Positions 5,623 through 13,482 of a stretch of 64,000 nt of DNA are shown piece after piece (the stretch's first letter is position 1; the number at the start of each line of letters is the position of its first letter). A program made the translations under genes and the position numbers. The stretch spans positions 1-64,000 of the forward strand of contig CAILUI010000408.1 in NCBI GenBank assembly GCA_903837355.1. Reading direction: 5' to 3'. The DNA is from an uncultured Victivallales bacterium. GTDB taxonomy: Bacteria; Verrucomicrobiota; Lentisphaeria; Oligosphaerales; JAFGRS01. The notes below the pieces were generated by a model. The model worked only from the letters and a program-made list of their open reading frames with translations, was not told the DNA's origin and did not search any database.

Positions 5623-7254
5623 ATGGACCGGAAGACGCCCCGCACCCCCGCCCCGACCCTGCCCCAGATCCCCGCGGAGTCCGCCGACTCCAGAGCCACC
5701 GAGCCCGGCCAGACCCCGCCGGCCGTCGCCGCCCCCGACCAGGAGTACCGCAAGGCGGTCCTCTACGCCGCCGCCCACGCAACCGCCGCGATCCAGCGGA
5801 GCCCTGGCCGGGAGCTTCTCCCCGGTGCCGCTGTCCACCAGGTCCTGGAGAGCGAAGACTGGACGCGCTTCGGCGGCGCTCCCGCCGGCGTGGACGTGCT
5901 GGCCCTCATGGGCCACGATCCCCGCCCCTCCGCCGTGTTCTGCGGCGCGGCCGACCCCGGCATACCGATGAAGCGCGGTGGCCCGTTCGCCGCCGACACC
6001 CTGCCGGAGTTCGTCGAGGGCTTCCGCGGCGTGGACTGGACGAAGTCCAACGCGTACCCGGTCAGTACGGAGTGGCCGTTGCCGGGACCGCAGGCGGCTG
6101 GGGCGTTCTGCACCTTCACCCCGGCCATGGCGGCGCTGGCGGAGCGCACGGCCGCCGTGCAGGGGCTGTTGTGGCATGACAGGCAGACGGACACGGACCG
6201 GCCGTTAGCCGAACTCACGTCGGTGGTGCGGCCGACCAGCGGCAGGATGACGCTGCTGCGTATCGGTTCCGCCGACGGTGGAACCTGGGCCTCCCTGGTC
6301 TGCCCGGATCTCTACTTCGCCCTGTACATCGGCTGCCACGGGTCAACCGGCACGGCCTGCCTCTACGTCCGCTTCTCCCGGAAGCCTGCGGATCCCGAAC
6401 TCGCCGCCGAGCCAGTCCCGGTTCACCAGCGGTCCTACAGCAGAGCCTGTCGCTACGCCGCCGCCCACGCAACTGCCGCGATCCAGCGGAGCCGCGGCCA
6501 GGCCCTTGACCAGGCGACCGCGGTCATGGACTTCCTCGATAGCGAGGACTTCACTCGCTTCGGTGGCCCGCCGTCCGTCAAGGACGTGCTTGCCCTCATG
6601 GTACCGTCCAACGATACCGCCGCCGCCGTCCTCCTGCCGTGCAAAGCCCAGGAAGGCCCCGCCGAGCCCTCCAGAACGCTGGGAGGCGTGCTGAACGCCC
6701 TGATGGCCGTCCCGGCCATCGGAACGCCGCAGACGGCCCCGCAGGCGGCTCCTGGCGCGGAATTGCCCGCCGCCGGCCCATCCGCCTTCCGTGCCGCCTG
6801 TCGACGGGCCGCTGACCGGGCCCGCGAGCTCCTGGGGCTCGGGGGAGGCCCCGCCGGAGGTGCCGACCCGACCGGCGCCGCCAACCCCAGCGGCGACCAG
6901 TGCGGCGAGGAGGGCAGCGAGTGGGAGGCCATGGCCAAGCTCGAAGACGCCGACCCCGACAGCCAGTTCCGTTCCGGCATCCTGCTCGAGCGCCGCAAGG
7001 CCGCGATCGGCGCCATGGTCGTCCAGGTCTACGGTGCCCAGGCCGTCCTGCCGGATTGGATGCAGCCCGAGGCCGGCCCCGTCTACATCCCCGACGTGGA
7101 GCGCACCGGCGAGGCCGTTCCCGTCGAGGTCGCCGAGAAAGACACCGGCCGCCTGGTCGTGGTCGTCCACCTCACGCGCCGTGGCGGCACCCTGCAGGTC
7201 CACATGCCCTACCGCCGCAACGACGGCTCCCCCGCCTTCATGTCGTGCGCCTGA
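5623..7254 (+). CDS. Unknown protein with an internally duplicated domain
   Basis: A 543-residue protein with a strong AGGAGG ribosome-binding site 6 bases before the ATG. Residues 42-96 and 272-326 are clear copies of one another, sharing YAAAHATAAIQRS, then SED(W/F)TRFGG and DVLALM. Copy 1 is followed by a further segment (residues ~100-265) that copy 2 largely lacks. Residues ~340-445 are a low-complexity Ala/Pro/Gly linker. Residues ~450-543 form a separate domain (EWEAMAKLEDADPDSQFRSG, ending in strands with RLVVVVHLTRRGG). There is no signal peptide or membrane segment and no catalytic motif I recognise. The gene has its own promoter and the structured leader at 5453-5622, so its expression is probably tightly controlled. 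Confidence 0.65.
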   Translation: MDRKTPRTPAPTLPQIPAESADSRATEPGQTPPAVAAPDQEYRKAVLYAAAHATAAIQRSPGRELLPGAAVHQVLESEDWTRFGGAPAGVDVLALMGHDPRPSAVFCGAADPGIPMKRGGPFAADTLPEFVEGFRGVDWTKSNAYPVSTEWPLPGPQAAGAFCTFTPAMAALAERTAAVQGLLWHDRQTDTDRPLAELTSVVRPTSGRMTLLRIGSADGGTWASLVCPDLYFALYIGCHGSTGTACLYVRFSRKPADPELAAEPVPVHQRSYSRACRYAAAHATAAIQRSRGQALDQATAVMDFLDSEDFTRFGGPPSVKDVLALMVPSNDTAAAVLLPCKAQEGPAEPSRTLGGVLNALMAVPAIGTPQTAPQAAPGAELPAAGPSAFRAACRRAADRARELLGLGGGPAGGADPTGAANPSGDQCGEEGSEWEAMAKLEDADPDSQFRSGILLERRKAAIGAMVVQVYGAQAVLPDWMQPEAGPVYIPDVERTGEAVPVEVAEKDTGRLVVVVHLTRRGGTLQVHMPYRRNDGSPAFMSCA

Positions 7255-7268
7255 ACTTGCATTCCGGC

Positions 7269-7311
7269 CGGGAGCTGCTGCCGGTTCCACGCGAGCCTGC
7301 AGCAGCTCCCG
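7269..7311. other. Perfect 12-bp stem-loop after the 5623 gene
   Basis: CGGGAGCTGCTG (7269-7280) pairs exactly with CAGCAGCTCCCG (7300-7311) around a 19-base loop, 15 bases after the stop codon. There is no T-run. It could end the upstream transcript or protect its 3' end. Confidence 0.5.
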
Positions 7312-7321
7312 CCGACCCGTC

Positions 7322-7350
7322 TTGAACAGGGTCTGGCAGAGCGGTAGTTT
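7322..7350 (+). promoter_or_regulatory. Promoter of the 7380 gene
   Basis: TTGAAC (7322-7327), a 17-base spacer and TAGTTT (7345-7350). Transcription would start near 7357, just before the ribosome-binding site AAAGGAG at 7363-7369. Confidence 0.4.
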
Positions 7351-7379
7351 ATGAGCATGCTTAAAGGAGTGTAGACGAT

Positions 7380-8312
7380 ATGGACCGCGATTCACGACGC
7401 CCCGAGACAGTGGCAGAGCAGGCGGCGCGGCTGGACGCCGCCTGGCAAGAGAACGGCGCCGCCGACAACTCGCCCGTGTTCACAGAGGTTGCCAACAACC
7501 TGGATGGGCCGGAAGAGATCGCAGAGTTTGCCCGCGACAACCCCGTGGCGGCACAGTGCGTGGAGAAGTTCTTTGGGATGGTAATTGTCGATCCCGTAGG
7601 AACGCTGATCCTTGCCCTGAAGTACAAGCGCCCGGACATGACGCAAGACCAGATCGCCATGACCGTGAAGGAGCGTGGCTTCGCGGGATTCAACAACAGG
7701 GGCCGGGCGTCTGAGGCAGTCAAGCGGTTCGAGGAACGCTTCCCGGAACTGGCTGGTGTGATGACTAAGGACCCCCGTGGCGGCGACCGGCACAAGAGGA
7801 TCCGCAACAACGCCGAGCTCCTGGCAGAGTCTGAGCGCATGAGGGCGGAAGAGCAGAAGAAGCCGATTGCCGAGCGCCGCCCGGTAAAGGGCGAGGGCAG
7901 CATTTACCAGGAGATCGCCGAGACCTACAAGATCATGGGTCGGTACGGGAAGCCGAGTTGGATGGTCGTTGAGAATCGGATTCGCAGCGAAAAAAAACGT
8001 CATGAACTTGCGCAGTGCATTGGCGTAAGTTACGCCACGCACGCGCAAGGGGCGTTAAGTGATAAGACGAAACGGTACCTAGGGGGCCTGACGGCGGCAG
8101 AGCGGAGCGAACTGGAGGGCTTTGGCCTGTCGACTGACCGTCTGCTGACGGTACACGAATTCGCGGCGGCACTCCAAGTCCCGGTGGCGACCGTTCTTCG
8201 CCTGGTGGCCATGGGCAAGCTCCCCGCGGTCCGAGTGTCGCCCCGCGTCCTGCGCTTCGAGCATCGGGCCGCGCTGACATTCTTCCGGCAGCGCTCCACG
8301 CTGGCGACGTAA
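7380..8312 (+). CDS. Helix-turn-helix (excisionase-type) DNA-binding protein
   Basis: The product has 310 residues. The C-terminal ~55 residues (LLTVHEFAAALQVPVATVLR, then LVAMGKLPAVRVSPRVLRFE) match the MerR/excisionase HTH_17 pattern, in which a winged helix is followed by a recognition strand ending in R-F. The N-terminal ~250 residues are charged and helical and contain a basic segment (RHKRIRNNAELLAESERMRAEEQ), perhaps a coiled coil. A segment around residues 80-120 (DMTQDQIAMTVKERGFAGFN) may be another DNA-binding helix pair. It has its own promoter, a good AAAGGAG site and a strong terminator, so it is a single-gene unit. It could be a phage-type or plasmid-type regulator; the target is unknown. 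Confidence 0.6.
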   Translation: MDRDSRRPETVAEQAARLDAAWQENGAADNSPVFTEVANNLDGPEEIAEFARDNPVAAQCVEKFFGMVIVDPVGTLILALKYKRPDMTQDQIAMTVKERGFAGFNNRGRASEAVKRFEERFPELAGVMTKDPRGGDRHKRIRNNAELLAESERMRAEEQKKPIAERRPVKGEGSIYQEIAETYKIMGRYGKPSWMVVENRIRSEKKRHELAQCIGVSYATHAQGALSDKTKRYLGGLTAAERSELEGFGLSTDRLLTVHEFAAALQVPVATVLRLVAMGKLPAVRVSPRVLRFEHRAALTFFRQRSTLAT

Positions 8313-8341
8313 CCCCCGCGGCCCACCGCACGTAACCCCAG

Positions 8342-8376
8342 GCCCCCGGCTCGGACTCCCCCGACCGGGGGCTTTT
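8342..8376 (+). terminator. Rho-independent terminator
   Basis: GCCCCCGG (8342-8349) pairs with CCGGGGGC (8365-8372), and TCGG (8351-8354) with CCGA (8361-8364), which makes a 12-bp stem with one bulged C and a 6-base loop. TTTT follows at 8373-8376. It ends the 7380-8312 transcript. Confidence 0.85.
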
Positions 8377-8485
8377 CATTGCCCCTTGCAGAGTCTTCCG
8401 TCTCGCCTTCCGGAAGGGATCTGCGTACCCGCAGCGCTTGTTCTCTAAGGCATTGCAGAAAAACGCGTTCCAACTCTCAAAACGC

Positions 8486-8514
8486 TTGCTTGCACTGCTC
8501 TTTAGTAGTATGTT
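8486..8514 (+). promoter_or_regulatory. Possible promoter of the amidoligase gene
   Basis: TTGCTT (8486-8491), a 17-base spacer and TATGTT (8509-8514), inside an AT-rich stretch after the terminator. The match to consensus is moderate. Confidence 0.3.
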
Positions 8515-8570
8515 TAAGACAGTTGCAGAAGGTACGGCCGGAGAGTCAGCAAACCCAGGAGGCCAGAACG

Positions 8571-9428
8571 ATGCGCACCATGCACCGAATGACCGCAGAC
8601 ACAGTGACCTTTGGCGTGGAGCTGGAGACCGTTGTACCGGCGGGCGCCCTGCAGATCGGGGGCTACCACAACGGCCTGCCCGTGACCGCGGCGCCGGCCT
8701 TCAACGGCACCCACTGGCGCGCCGAGCGCGACGGCAGCATAGTGGCCCCGGCCGGCTATGTGGCCTGCGAGTTTGTGAGCCCGGTGCTGAGCGGCCCCGA
8801 GGGCGTCCGCAACCTGGTGGACATGGTGGCGTGGATCCGGGAGGTCGGTGGACGGGTCAACCCGAGCTGCGGTTGCCACGTGCACGTGGGCGTGGCGAGC
8901 GTGCTGCCCGGCGCCGACCCGGCGGCGACCGCCGACTACATCCGGCGGCTGGCGGGCGTGGTCAACATCAACGCCGAGGCCCTGTATGCGCAGACCGGCA
9001 CCCGCCGCGACCTGAGCCGCTACACCCGCCGCCTGAGCGACGACATACGGGCGACCCTGGATCTGGCCCGCCGGGAGGGCGACCCCGGCCGGTACCGTTG
9101 CGCCGACCGGTACCGCGTGCTGAACGTCACCAACGTGACCACCCGCGGGACGGTGGAGTTCAGGGCCTTTGCCGGCACCCTGAGCACCGAAAAGGTGTTG
9201 CACCACCTGTGGACCTGCCTTTTCATGTGCGTGTTTGCCCGCGAGCTGCAGCACGTGCCCTGGACGGGGCACGGCTGGGCCAGCATGGCCGGCGGCAACG
9301 GCGAGAAGGCCCTCCGCGGACTGCACCGCAAGATGGGCCTGCACTGCCTGGTGGGCGACATGGGCGAGCGCCGCCCCGCCATGAAGGCGGAGGCCCTGCG
9401 GTTGGCCCGGAAGTTTGACAGCCGCTGA
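8571..9428 (+). CDS. Putative amidoligase (Amidoligase_2 / COOH-NH2 ligase family)
   Basis: The ATG at 8571 was chosen for the CAGGAGG site 8 bases upstream; it gives 285 residues. Two hallmarks are visible: an acidic FGVELET motif near the N-terminus (residues ~14-20) and GCHVHVGV near residue 103. These match the glutamine-synthetase-fold amidoligases, which are predicted to join a carboxyl group to an amine at the expense of ATP, forming peptide or isopeptide bonds. A later segment has an R-rich strand (TTRGTVEFRAFAGTL), also typical of the fold. The next gene, a HAD-like protein, lies about 60 bases downstream and is probably co-expressed. In other genomes the family sits in phage and peptide-modification contexts. 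The substrate cannot be told from sequence. Confidence 0.75.
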   Translation: MRTMHRMTADTVTFGVELETVVPAGALQIGGYHNGLPVTAAPAFNGTHWRAERDGSIVAPAGYVACEFVSPVLSGPEGVRNLVDMVAWIREVGGRVNPSCGCHVHVGVASVLPGADPAATADYIRRLAGVVNINAEALYAQTGTRRDLSRYTRRLSDDIRATLDLARREGDPGRYRCADRYRVLNVTNVTTRGTVEFRAFAGTLSTEKVLHHLWTCLFMCVFARELQHVPWTGHGWASMAGGNGEKALRGLHRKMGLHCLVGDMGERRPAMKAEALRLARKFDSR

Positions 9429-9490
9429 AGATCATGGCCCCGGACGGCCCGGCCCCGCGCCGGGCTGTCTGGCGGCCCGGGAGGAGCCCC

Positions 9491-9991
9491 GTGGACCTGT
9501 TCACCCATGCCGGCCTGACGCGAGAGCCCCGGATCATCCTGCTGGACTACCAGTGCACCCTGGTAGCGAACGGCGACGGCCGCCGCGAGTGGTTTGCCCG
9601 ACACGGCGGGAGGCGGCCGTACACCGACTGGATCGGTCAGGAGGTCTACCGGGAGTGGCTGCTGCCCCTTTTCCAGGGGCGCCGTGTGGTGCTGATCACC
9701 GCCAGAGACGCCCGGTACGAAGTGCCGACCCTGGCCCGGATCGGGGAGGTCCTCGACTGGCAGCCCGACGAGTGGAACTTCAACCCGTGGGGCCTCCGCC
9801 CCGACCTGTGCAAGCGCCGAGTGCTCGAGGAGTCCGTGTTTGCCCGCCACGGCCGGCCGGAAGCGACCGCCTACCTTGCCCTGGAGTCCAACCCGACCAC
9901 CCGCGCCATGTACGCCAGAGAGGGCGTCCACGCCGTCCGCGTTCCCGAGGACGGGCACTGGACGGCACTCCCGCAGATCCCGCCGGGCTGA
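9491..9991 (+). CDS. HAD-like phosphatase-type protein
   Basis: A GTG start at 9491 is preferred because GGGAGGAG lies 4 bases upstream. An in-frame ATG at 9434 has no ribosome-binding site but would add 19 residues. The product has 166 residues. Motif I is LLDYQCTLVAN, where the first Asp (nucleophile) is present but the usual second Asp is Gln. Motif II is VVLITARD, and motif IV would lie in the region ESNPTTRAMYAREG. This is the HAD fold as in small PNKP/5'-nucleotidase-type phosphatases. Loss of the general acid Asp suggests altered or reduced phosphatase activity. It is paired with the amidoligase upstream, so a shared pathway on a phosphorylated peptide or nucleotide intermediate is possible, but this is inference. 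Confidence 0.65.
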   Translation: MDLFTHAGLTREPRIILLDYQCTLVANGDGRREWFARHGGRRPYTDWIGQEVYREWLLPLFQGRRVVLITARDARYEVPTLARIGEVLDWQPDEWNFNPWGLRPDLCKRRVLEESVFARHGRPEATAYLALESNPTTRAMYAREGVHAVRVPEDGHWTALPQIPPG

Positions 9992-10324
9992 CCCGCCACG
10001 GGCCCCATACCGGAAAGCGCCGCAGGGCCTCGCCAGTGCAGCCCGCGCGTTTCCAGGTGATTCGGCCCCTCGGGCACTGACGCATCCCGGCGTGGCCGGT
10101 TCCCTTGCCCCGGCCGTTGGCACGTCGTGTTGTTGTTACCGCGGGCCGTGTTGTTGTTTGCCGGCGAGCTGTGGTCGCGCCACCCGGACCGGTCTCGGGG
10201 TGGTTCCGAAGATCAACCCGCCTTGGGTGGCGTGTTGTTGTATTGTTGTTGTTATTTGCGCTAAGCAGGGCATAGCACAGGGGGTCAGATGTTAGCAGCG
10301 GGGGGGCGTTTGAGGCTGAGGAGT
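9992..10324. other. Non-coding stretch between the HAD-like gene and tRNA-Tyr
   Basis: I see no gene here. Three GTGTTGTTGT-type tracts occur near 10127, 10148 and 10230. Read on the minus strand they are CAACAACA tracts downstream of the tRNA, poor in G and unstructured, so they could serve as a Rho entry region. No integrase gene is visible. Confidence 0.4.
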
Positions 10325-10409
10325 TGGTGGTAGGGCTTGGATTTGAACCAAGGAAGGCGATGCCAGCAGATTTACAGTCTGCCCCGTTTGACCACTTCGG
10401 TACCCTACC
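10325..10409 (-). tRNA. tRNA-Tyr (anticodon GTA)
   Basis: This is a class II tRNA of 85 nucleotides including an encoded CCA. The acceptor stem is GGTAGGG/CCCTACC, and the anticodon stem-loop GCAGA-CTGTAAA-TCTGC places GTA in the loop. A long variable arm precedes the T-arm CTTGG-TTCAAAT-CCAAG. On the minus strand a -10-like GATAAT (10422-10417) lies just upstream. The 3' end faces the accessory region, the usual orientation for an element integrated at a tRNA gene. Confidence 0.97.
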
Positions 10410-10738
10410 ACACTCGATTATCAAGGCGCCTAGGCTCAGCCAGACCGCTGCCCTTGGCGCACGGCATCGGCATCGGCGGGCGCCGATCCAGATACCCAGC
10501 CGCAATGCGGTCATAGGTTAGGCCGCCGTCGGGACTTTTCAAGGCGTGATGGGAGCAAAATATGCGGATCGATGGCGCCAGCCCGTATTCACGGCCCGCG
10601 GCGGAGGTCGGCCTGGTGGAGAAGAGATCCTGGCGCAGCGGCCGCCCATGCCCGCCGTGGCAGTGTGCTGCAGCGCGGTCTGGGAAAGAGGCCCGGCGAG
10701 CGCACGACCCTGGGCTCGCCCAAAATCGGCGACCAGGC
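10410..10738. other. Intergenic region between tRNA-Tyr and the nuo promoter
   Basis: No convincing gene. Short open frames exist on both strands, but they lack ribosome-binding sites and recognisable composition. The region serves as upstream DNA for the divergent tRNA-Tyr and nuo transcripts. Confidence 0.5.
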
Positions 10739-10766
10739 TTGACTGCCACAATGTAGTAGGTATCTT
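10739..10766 (+). promoter_or_regulatory. Promoter of the nuo operon
   Basis: TTGACT (10739-10744), a 16-base spacer and TATCTT (10761-10766), followed by a leader of about 118 bases before nuoA. The leader holds GTTTTTTG but no clear terminator stem. Confidence 0.5.
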
Positions 10767-10890
10767 ACGGGCGTTTTTTGTGGGCGTCAGCCACGGACAG
10801 AGTCAGACTGCGGCGGCACGCTTTGGGGCAGACAGGTGCAGTGGTTTCCCAGCGTAGCAGGGGCCTTGGGGCAAGCATGAGAGTGCGCGC

Positions 10891-11316
10891 ATGACGGAGT
10901 TCACATTTGGTTTTGCGACGGTCGGTGCGTTTCTCTTCGTCGCCGTTGCGTTTGTCTTTGGCGCCCTGCTCTTCGGGCGCTTCGTGCGGCCGTCGCGGCC
11001 GTCGCTGGAAAAGCGTTCGGTGTATGAATGCGGCGAACGTCCCATCGGGCAGGCCTGGTTCAACTTCAATCCGCGCTTCTACATCATTGCGGTGATCTTC
11101 GTCGTTTTCGATGTCGAGATTGCGCTGACCTATCCAGTAGCGGCGGTGTTCAAGGACTGGGTTCAGGCCGGCCGAGCGGGCCTGGCCTACGGCGAACTCG
11201 CCCTGTTCCTCTTGATCCTGTTCCTCGGCCTGGCCTACGTTTGGCGCAAAGGGGATCTGGACTGGATCAAGCGCCTGGACCACGACGTCGAGGACTTGGA
11301 GCGTAAGCGGGAATAG
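10891..11316 (+). CDS. nuoA: NADH-quinone oxidoreductase subunit A
   Basis: This 141-residue membrane subunit of complex I helps form the quinone-site entrance together with NuoH and NuoJ. It has three membrane helices (residues ~8-30, ~66-88 and ~96-118). The family signature lies after the first helix ([20 protein letters not shown]), including the conserved Cys of the loop that moves during turnover, and [10 protein letters not shown] follows in helix 2. It is the first gene of the nuo run and lies 10 bases before nuoB. The C-terminus is a little longer and more charged than in most NuoA. Confidence 0.97.
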   Translation: MTEFTFGFATVGAFLFVAVAFVFGALLFGRFVRPSRPSLEKRSVYECGERPIGQAWFNFNPRFYIIAVIFVVFDVEIALTYPVAAVFKDWVQAGRAGLAYGELALFLLILFLGLAYVWRKGDLDWIKRLDHDVEDLERKRE

Positions 11317-11326
11317 CTCTCTACCT

Positions 11327-11797
11327 ATGGAATGCATACTGACATCCGCCGAGTGGTTCATCAACTGGGGCCGCGAGTCCTCGATCTGGTACCTGCTCTT
11401 CGGCTCCGCCTGCTGCGGCATCGAGTTGATGCAGACCGGCGGGCCGCGGACCGACCTGGACCGCTTTGGCGCCGTACCGCGGGCCACGCCGCGCCAGGCA
11501 GATCTGATGATTGTAGCCGGGACCATCACCTACAAGATGGCAGAGCGCGTGCGCCTGCTCTACGAACAGATGGCGGAGCCCCGGTACGTGATCGCCATGG
11601 GGAGTTGCGCCAACTGCGGCGGTCTCTTCCAGCGCAGCTACTCCGTACTCAAAGGTGTGGACAAGGTCATCCCGGTGGACCTGTACGTCCCCGGCTGCGC
11701 CCCTCGCCCCGAGGCTCTGGCCGACGCCATTCTCAAGCTCCAGAAGCTGATGAGGCAGGAGAAGTGGCTGCGCACGGTGAGGGCCCCCCAGCCATGA
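11327..11797 (+). CDS. nuoB: NADH-quinone oxidoreductase subunit B (N2 iron-sulfur subunit)
   Basis: This 156-residue peripheral-arm subunit carries the terminal [4Fe-4S] cluster N2, which passes electrons to quinone. All ligands are present: the paired Cys in SACCGIE, one in GSCANCGG and one in VPGCAPRPE. The PRxT loop ([15 protein letters not shown]) is also conserved. The stop overlaps the nuoC start (ATGA), showing translational coupling. Confidence 0.98.
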   Translation: MECILTSAEWFINWGRESSIWYLLFGSACCGIELMQTGGPRTDLDRFGAVPRATPRQADLMIVAGTITYKMAERVRLLYEQMAEPRYVIAMGSCANCGGLFQRSYSVLKGVDKVIPVDLYVPGCAPRPEALADAILKLQKLMRQEKWLRTVRAPQP

Positions 11798-12333
11798 GCG
11801 GTCCGCTCAGCGACATCCTCAAGGCGAAGTTCGCGGACGCGCTCACCGTGCCTGAGGCGGTTGCCGTTCCAGAGGGTGTCCTCGTCGCCCCCGGCGCCCT
11901 GCGCGACGTCTGTCGTTTCTGTCGGGATGACGCGGCGCTGGACCTGCAGGTTCTCTCATGCCTCAGCGGGGTCGACTACACGGACCGCATCGAGCTGGTC
12001 TACCACCTGATCTCCTACCGCCGCAAGCACGAGCTGGTCCTGAAGGTGAGCCTTGACCGGTCCAATCCGCGCGTGTCCACCGTCGAGGGCGTGTGGAAGA
12101 CCGCCGACTGGCATGAGCGGGAGTGCTACGACCTGCTCGGCGTCACCTTTGAGGATCATCCCGATCTCCGCCACCTCCTCCTGCCAGATGACTGGGTGGG
12201 CTATCCCCTGCGCAAGGACTACGAACCGCCCACGGAGTACCACGGCATCCCGCACAGTCGCATCGACCCGTTGCGGCCGGAGCCCCCTGCGGCCGGTTCG
12301 ACCCCGGGAAGCGAGGTGCCGCGTGCACACTGA
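11794..12333 (+). CDS. nuoC: NADH-quinone oxidoreductase subunit C
   Basis: This 179-residue protein is a structural subunit of the connecting module, packed against NuoD. The 30-kDa family signature is clear ([20 protein letters not shown]), followed by [16 protein letters not shown]. The start ATG overlaps the nuoB stop by four bases. NuoC and NuoD are separate genes here, unlike the fused form in E. coli. The C-terminus is Pro-rich and overlaps the start of nuoD. Confidence 0.97.
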   Translation: MSGPLSDILKAKFADALTVPEAVAVPEGVLVAPGALRDVCRFCRDDAALDLQVLSCLSGVDYTDRIELVYHLISYRRKHELVLKVSLDRSNPRVSTVEGVWKTADWHERECYDLLGVTFEDHPDLRHLLLPDDWVGYPLRKDYEPPTEYHGIPHSRIDPLRPEPPAAGSTPGSEVPRAH

Positions 12334-13480
12334 ACTCAAGGACCTCTCGCAGTTGCGCGAGATCGCGCAGCCGGTGGCCGGCGAGATGGTCGTCAACATG
12401 GGTCCGCAGCACCCCTCGACCCATGGCGTCCTCAACTTCCTGCTGGTGACCGATGGCGAGGTGATGCATCGGGCGATCCCGCACGTGGGCTACCTGCACC
12501 GTGGAATGGAGAAGCTCGCCGAGGAGATCCCGTACCACGGCTACATGCCCTTCACCGATCGCCTGGACTACCTGGCCGCGATGTTCGCCAACCAGGGCTA
12601 CGCCATGGCGGTCGAGAAACTGCTGGGCTGTGCGCTGCCGCCGCGCGCCGAGTGGCTGCGTCTGATCGCCTGCGAGCTGAACCGTATCGCCAGCCACCTG
12701 GTCGCCACCGGCACCCTGGCCATGGACCTCGGCGCCTTTACCCCCTTCATCCACTGGCTGCGCGAACGCGAGTGCATCAACGATCTCGTCGAGTCGCTCT
12801 GCGGCTCCCGCCTGACCTATAACTACATGCGCATTGGCGGCGTCTCCAGCGACCTCCCCGAGGGCTTCGCCGACGGCGTCCTACGCTGGCTCGATCACTT
12901 TGAACCCATGATTGACGAGTTCGACCGGCTCATCTCGAACAACGAGATCTTCGTCGCGCGCCTGGCGAACGTGGCTCCCATCAGCGCCGCCGACGCGCTC
13001 AGCTACGGCTTGGTTGGACCGAACCTGCGCGCCAGCGCCGTCGACTGGGATCTGCGCCGCGACCTGCCCTACTCGGTATATCCCGAGGTCCGCTTCGCGG
13101 TACCGCTGGGCCAGGGCGTCCGCGGCCGGGTCGGCGACTGCTATGACCGCTTCGTGTTGCGCGTCCTCGAGATCCGCGAGTCCTGCCAGATCCTTCGTCA
13201 GGCCTTCGCGAAGCTGCCGGCGGGCGAGATCCAGGCCAAGGTCGCGCGCAAGCTGAAGCTGCCGGCGGGCGAGACCTACGTCCGCGTCGAGGCGCCCCGC
13301 GGCGAAATGGGCTTCTACCTGGTCAGCGCTGGCGGCGAGTCGCCCTACCGGCTGAAAGTACGTACGGGATCGTTCACCGCGATGTCGATCATCGAGAAGC
13401 TCTCGCCCGGCCTGATGATTGCGGATCTGGTGGCCCTGATCGGGAGCCTCGACGTCATCGCTCCGGAGGTCGATCGCTAG
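12323..13480 (+). CDS. nuoD: NADH-quinone oxidoreductase subunit D (49-kDa)
   Basis: A GTG start at 12323 is preferred: it has a GAAGCGAGG site upstream, overlaps nuoC by 11 bases and gives 385 residues, the usual size. Longer in-frame starts lie inside nuoC. The quinone-site loop GPQHPSTHG is present, as are [12 protein letters not shown], the Tyr-bearing [13 protein letters not shown] region, and the C-terminal SPGLMIADL. NuoD is the quinone-binding subunit, descended from the NiFe-hydrogenase large subunit and lacking the metal site. It pairs with NuoB in the same operon. Confidence 0.97.
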   Translation: MHTELKDLSQLREIAQPVAGEMVVNMGPQHPSTHGVLNFLLVTDGEVMHRAIPHVGYLHRGMEKLAEEIPYHGYMPFTDRLDYLAAMFANQGYAMAVEKLLGCALPPRAEWLRLIACELNRIASHLVATGTLAMDLGAFTPFIHWLRERECINDLVESLCGSRLTYNYMRIGGVSSDLPEGFADGVLRWLDHFEPMIDEFDRLISNNEIFVARLANVAPISAADALSYGLVGPNLRASAVDWDLRRDLPYSVYPEVRFAVPLGQGVRGRVGDCYDRFVLRVLEIRESCQILRQAFAKLPAGEIQAKVARKLKLPAGETYVRVEAPRGEMGFYLVSAGGESPYRLKVRTGSFTAMSIIEKLSPGLMIADLVALIGSLDVIAPEVDR

Positions 13481-13482
13481 CC

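Noticed and set aside
10546-10857. Small gene between tRNA-Tyr and nuoA
   Set aside because: No ribosome-binding site, Arg/Pro/Ala-rich composition, and it runs through the likely nuo promoter.
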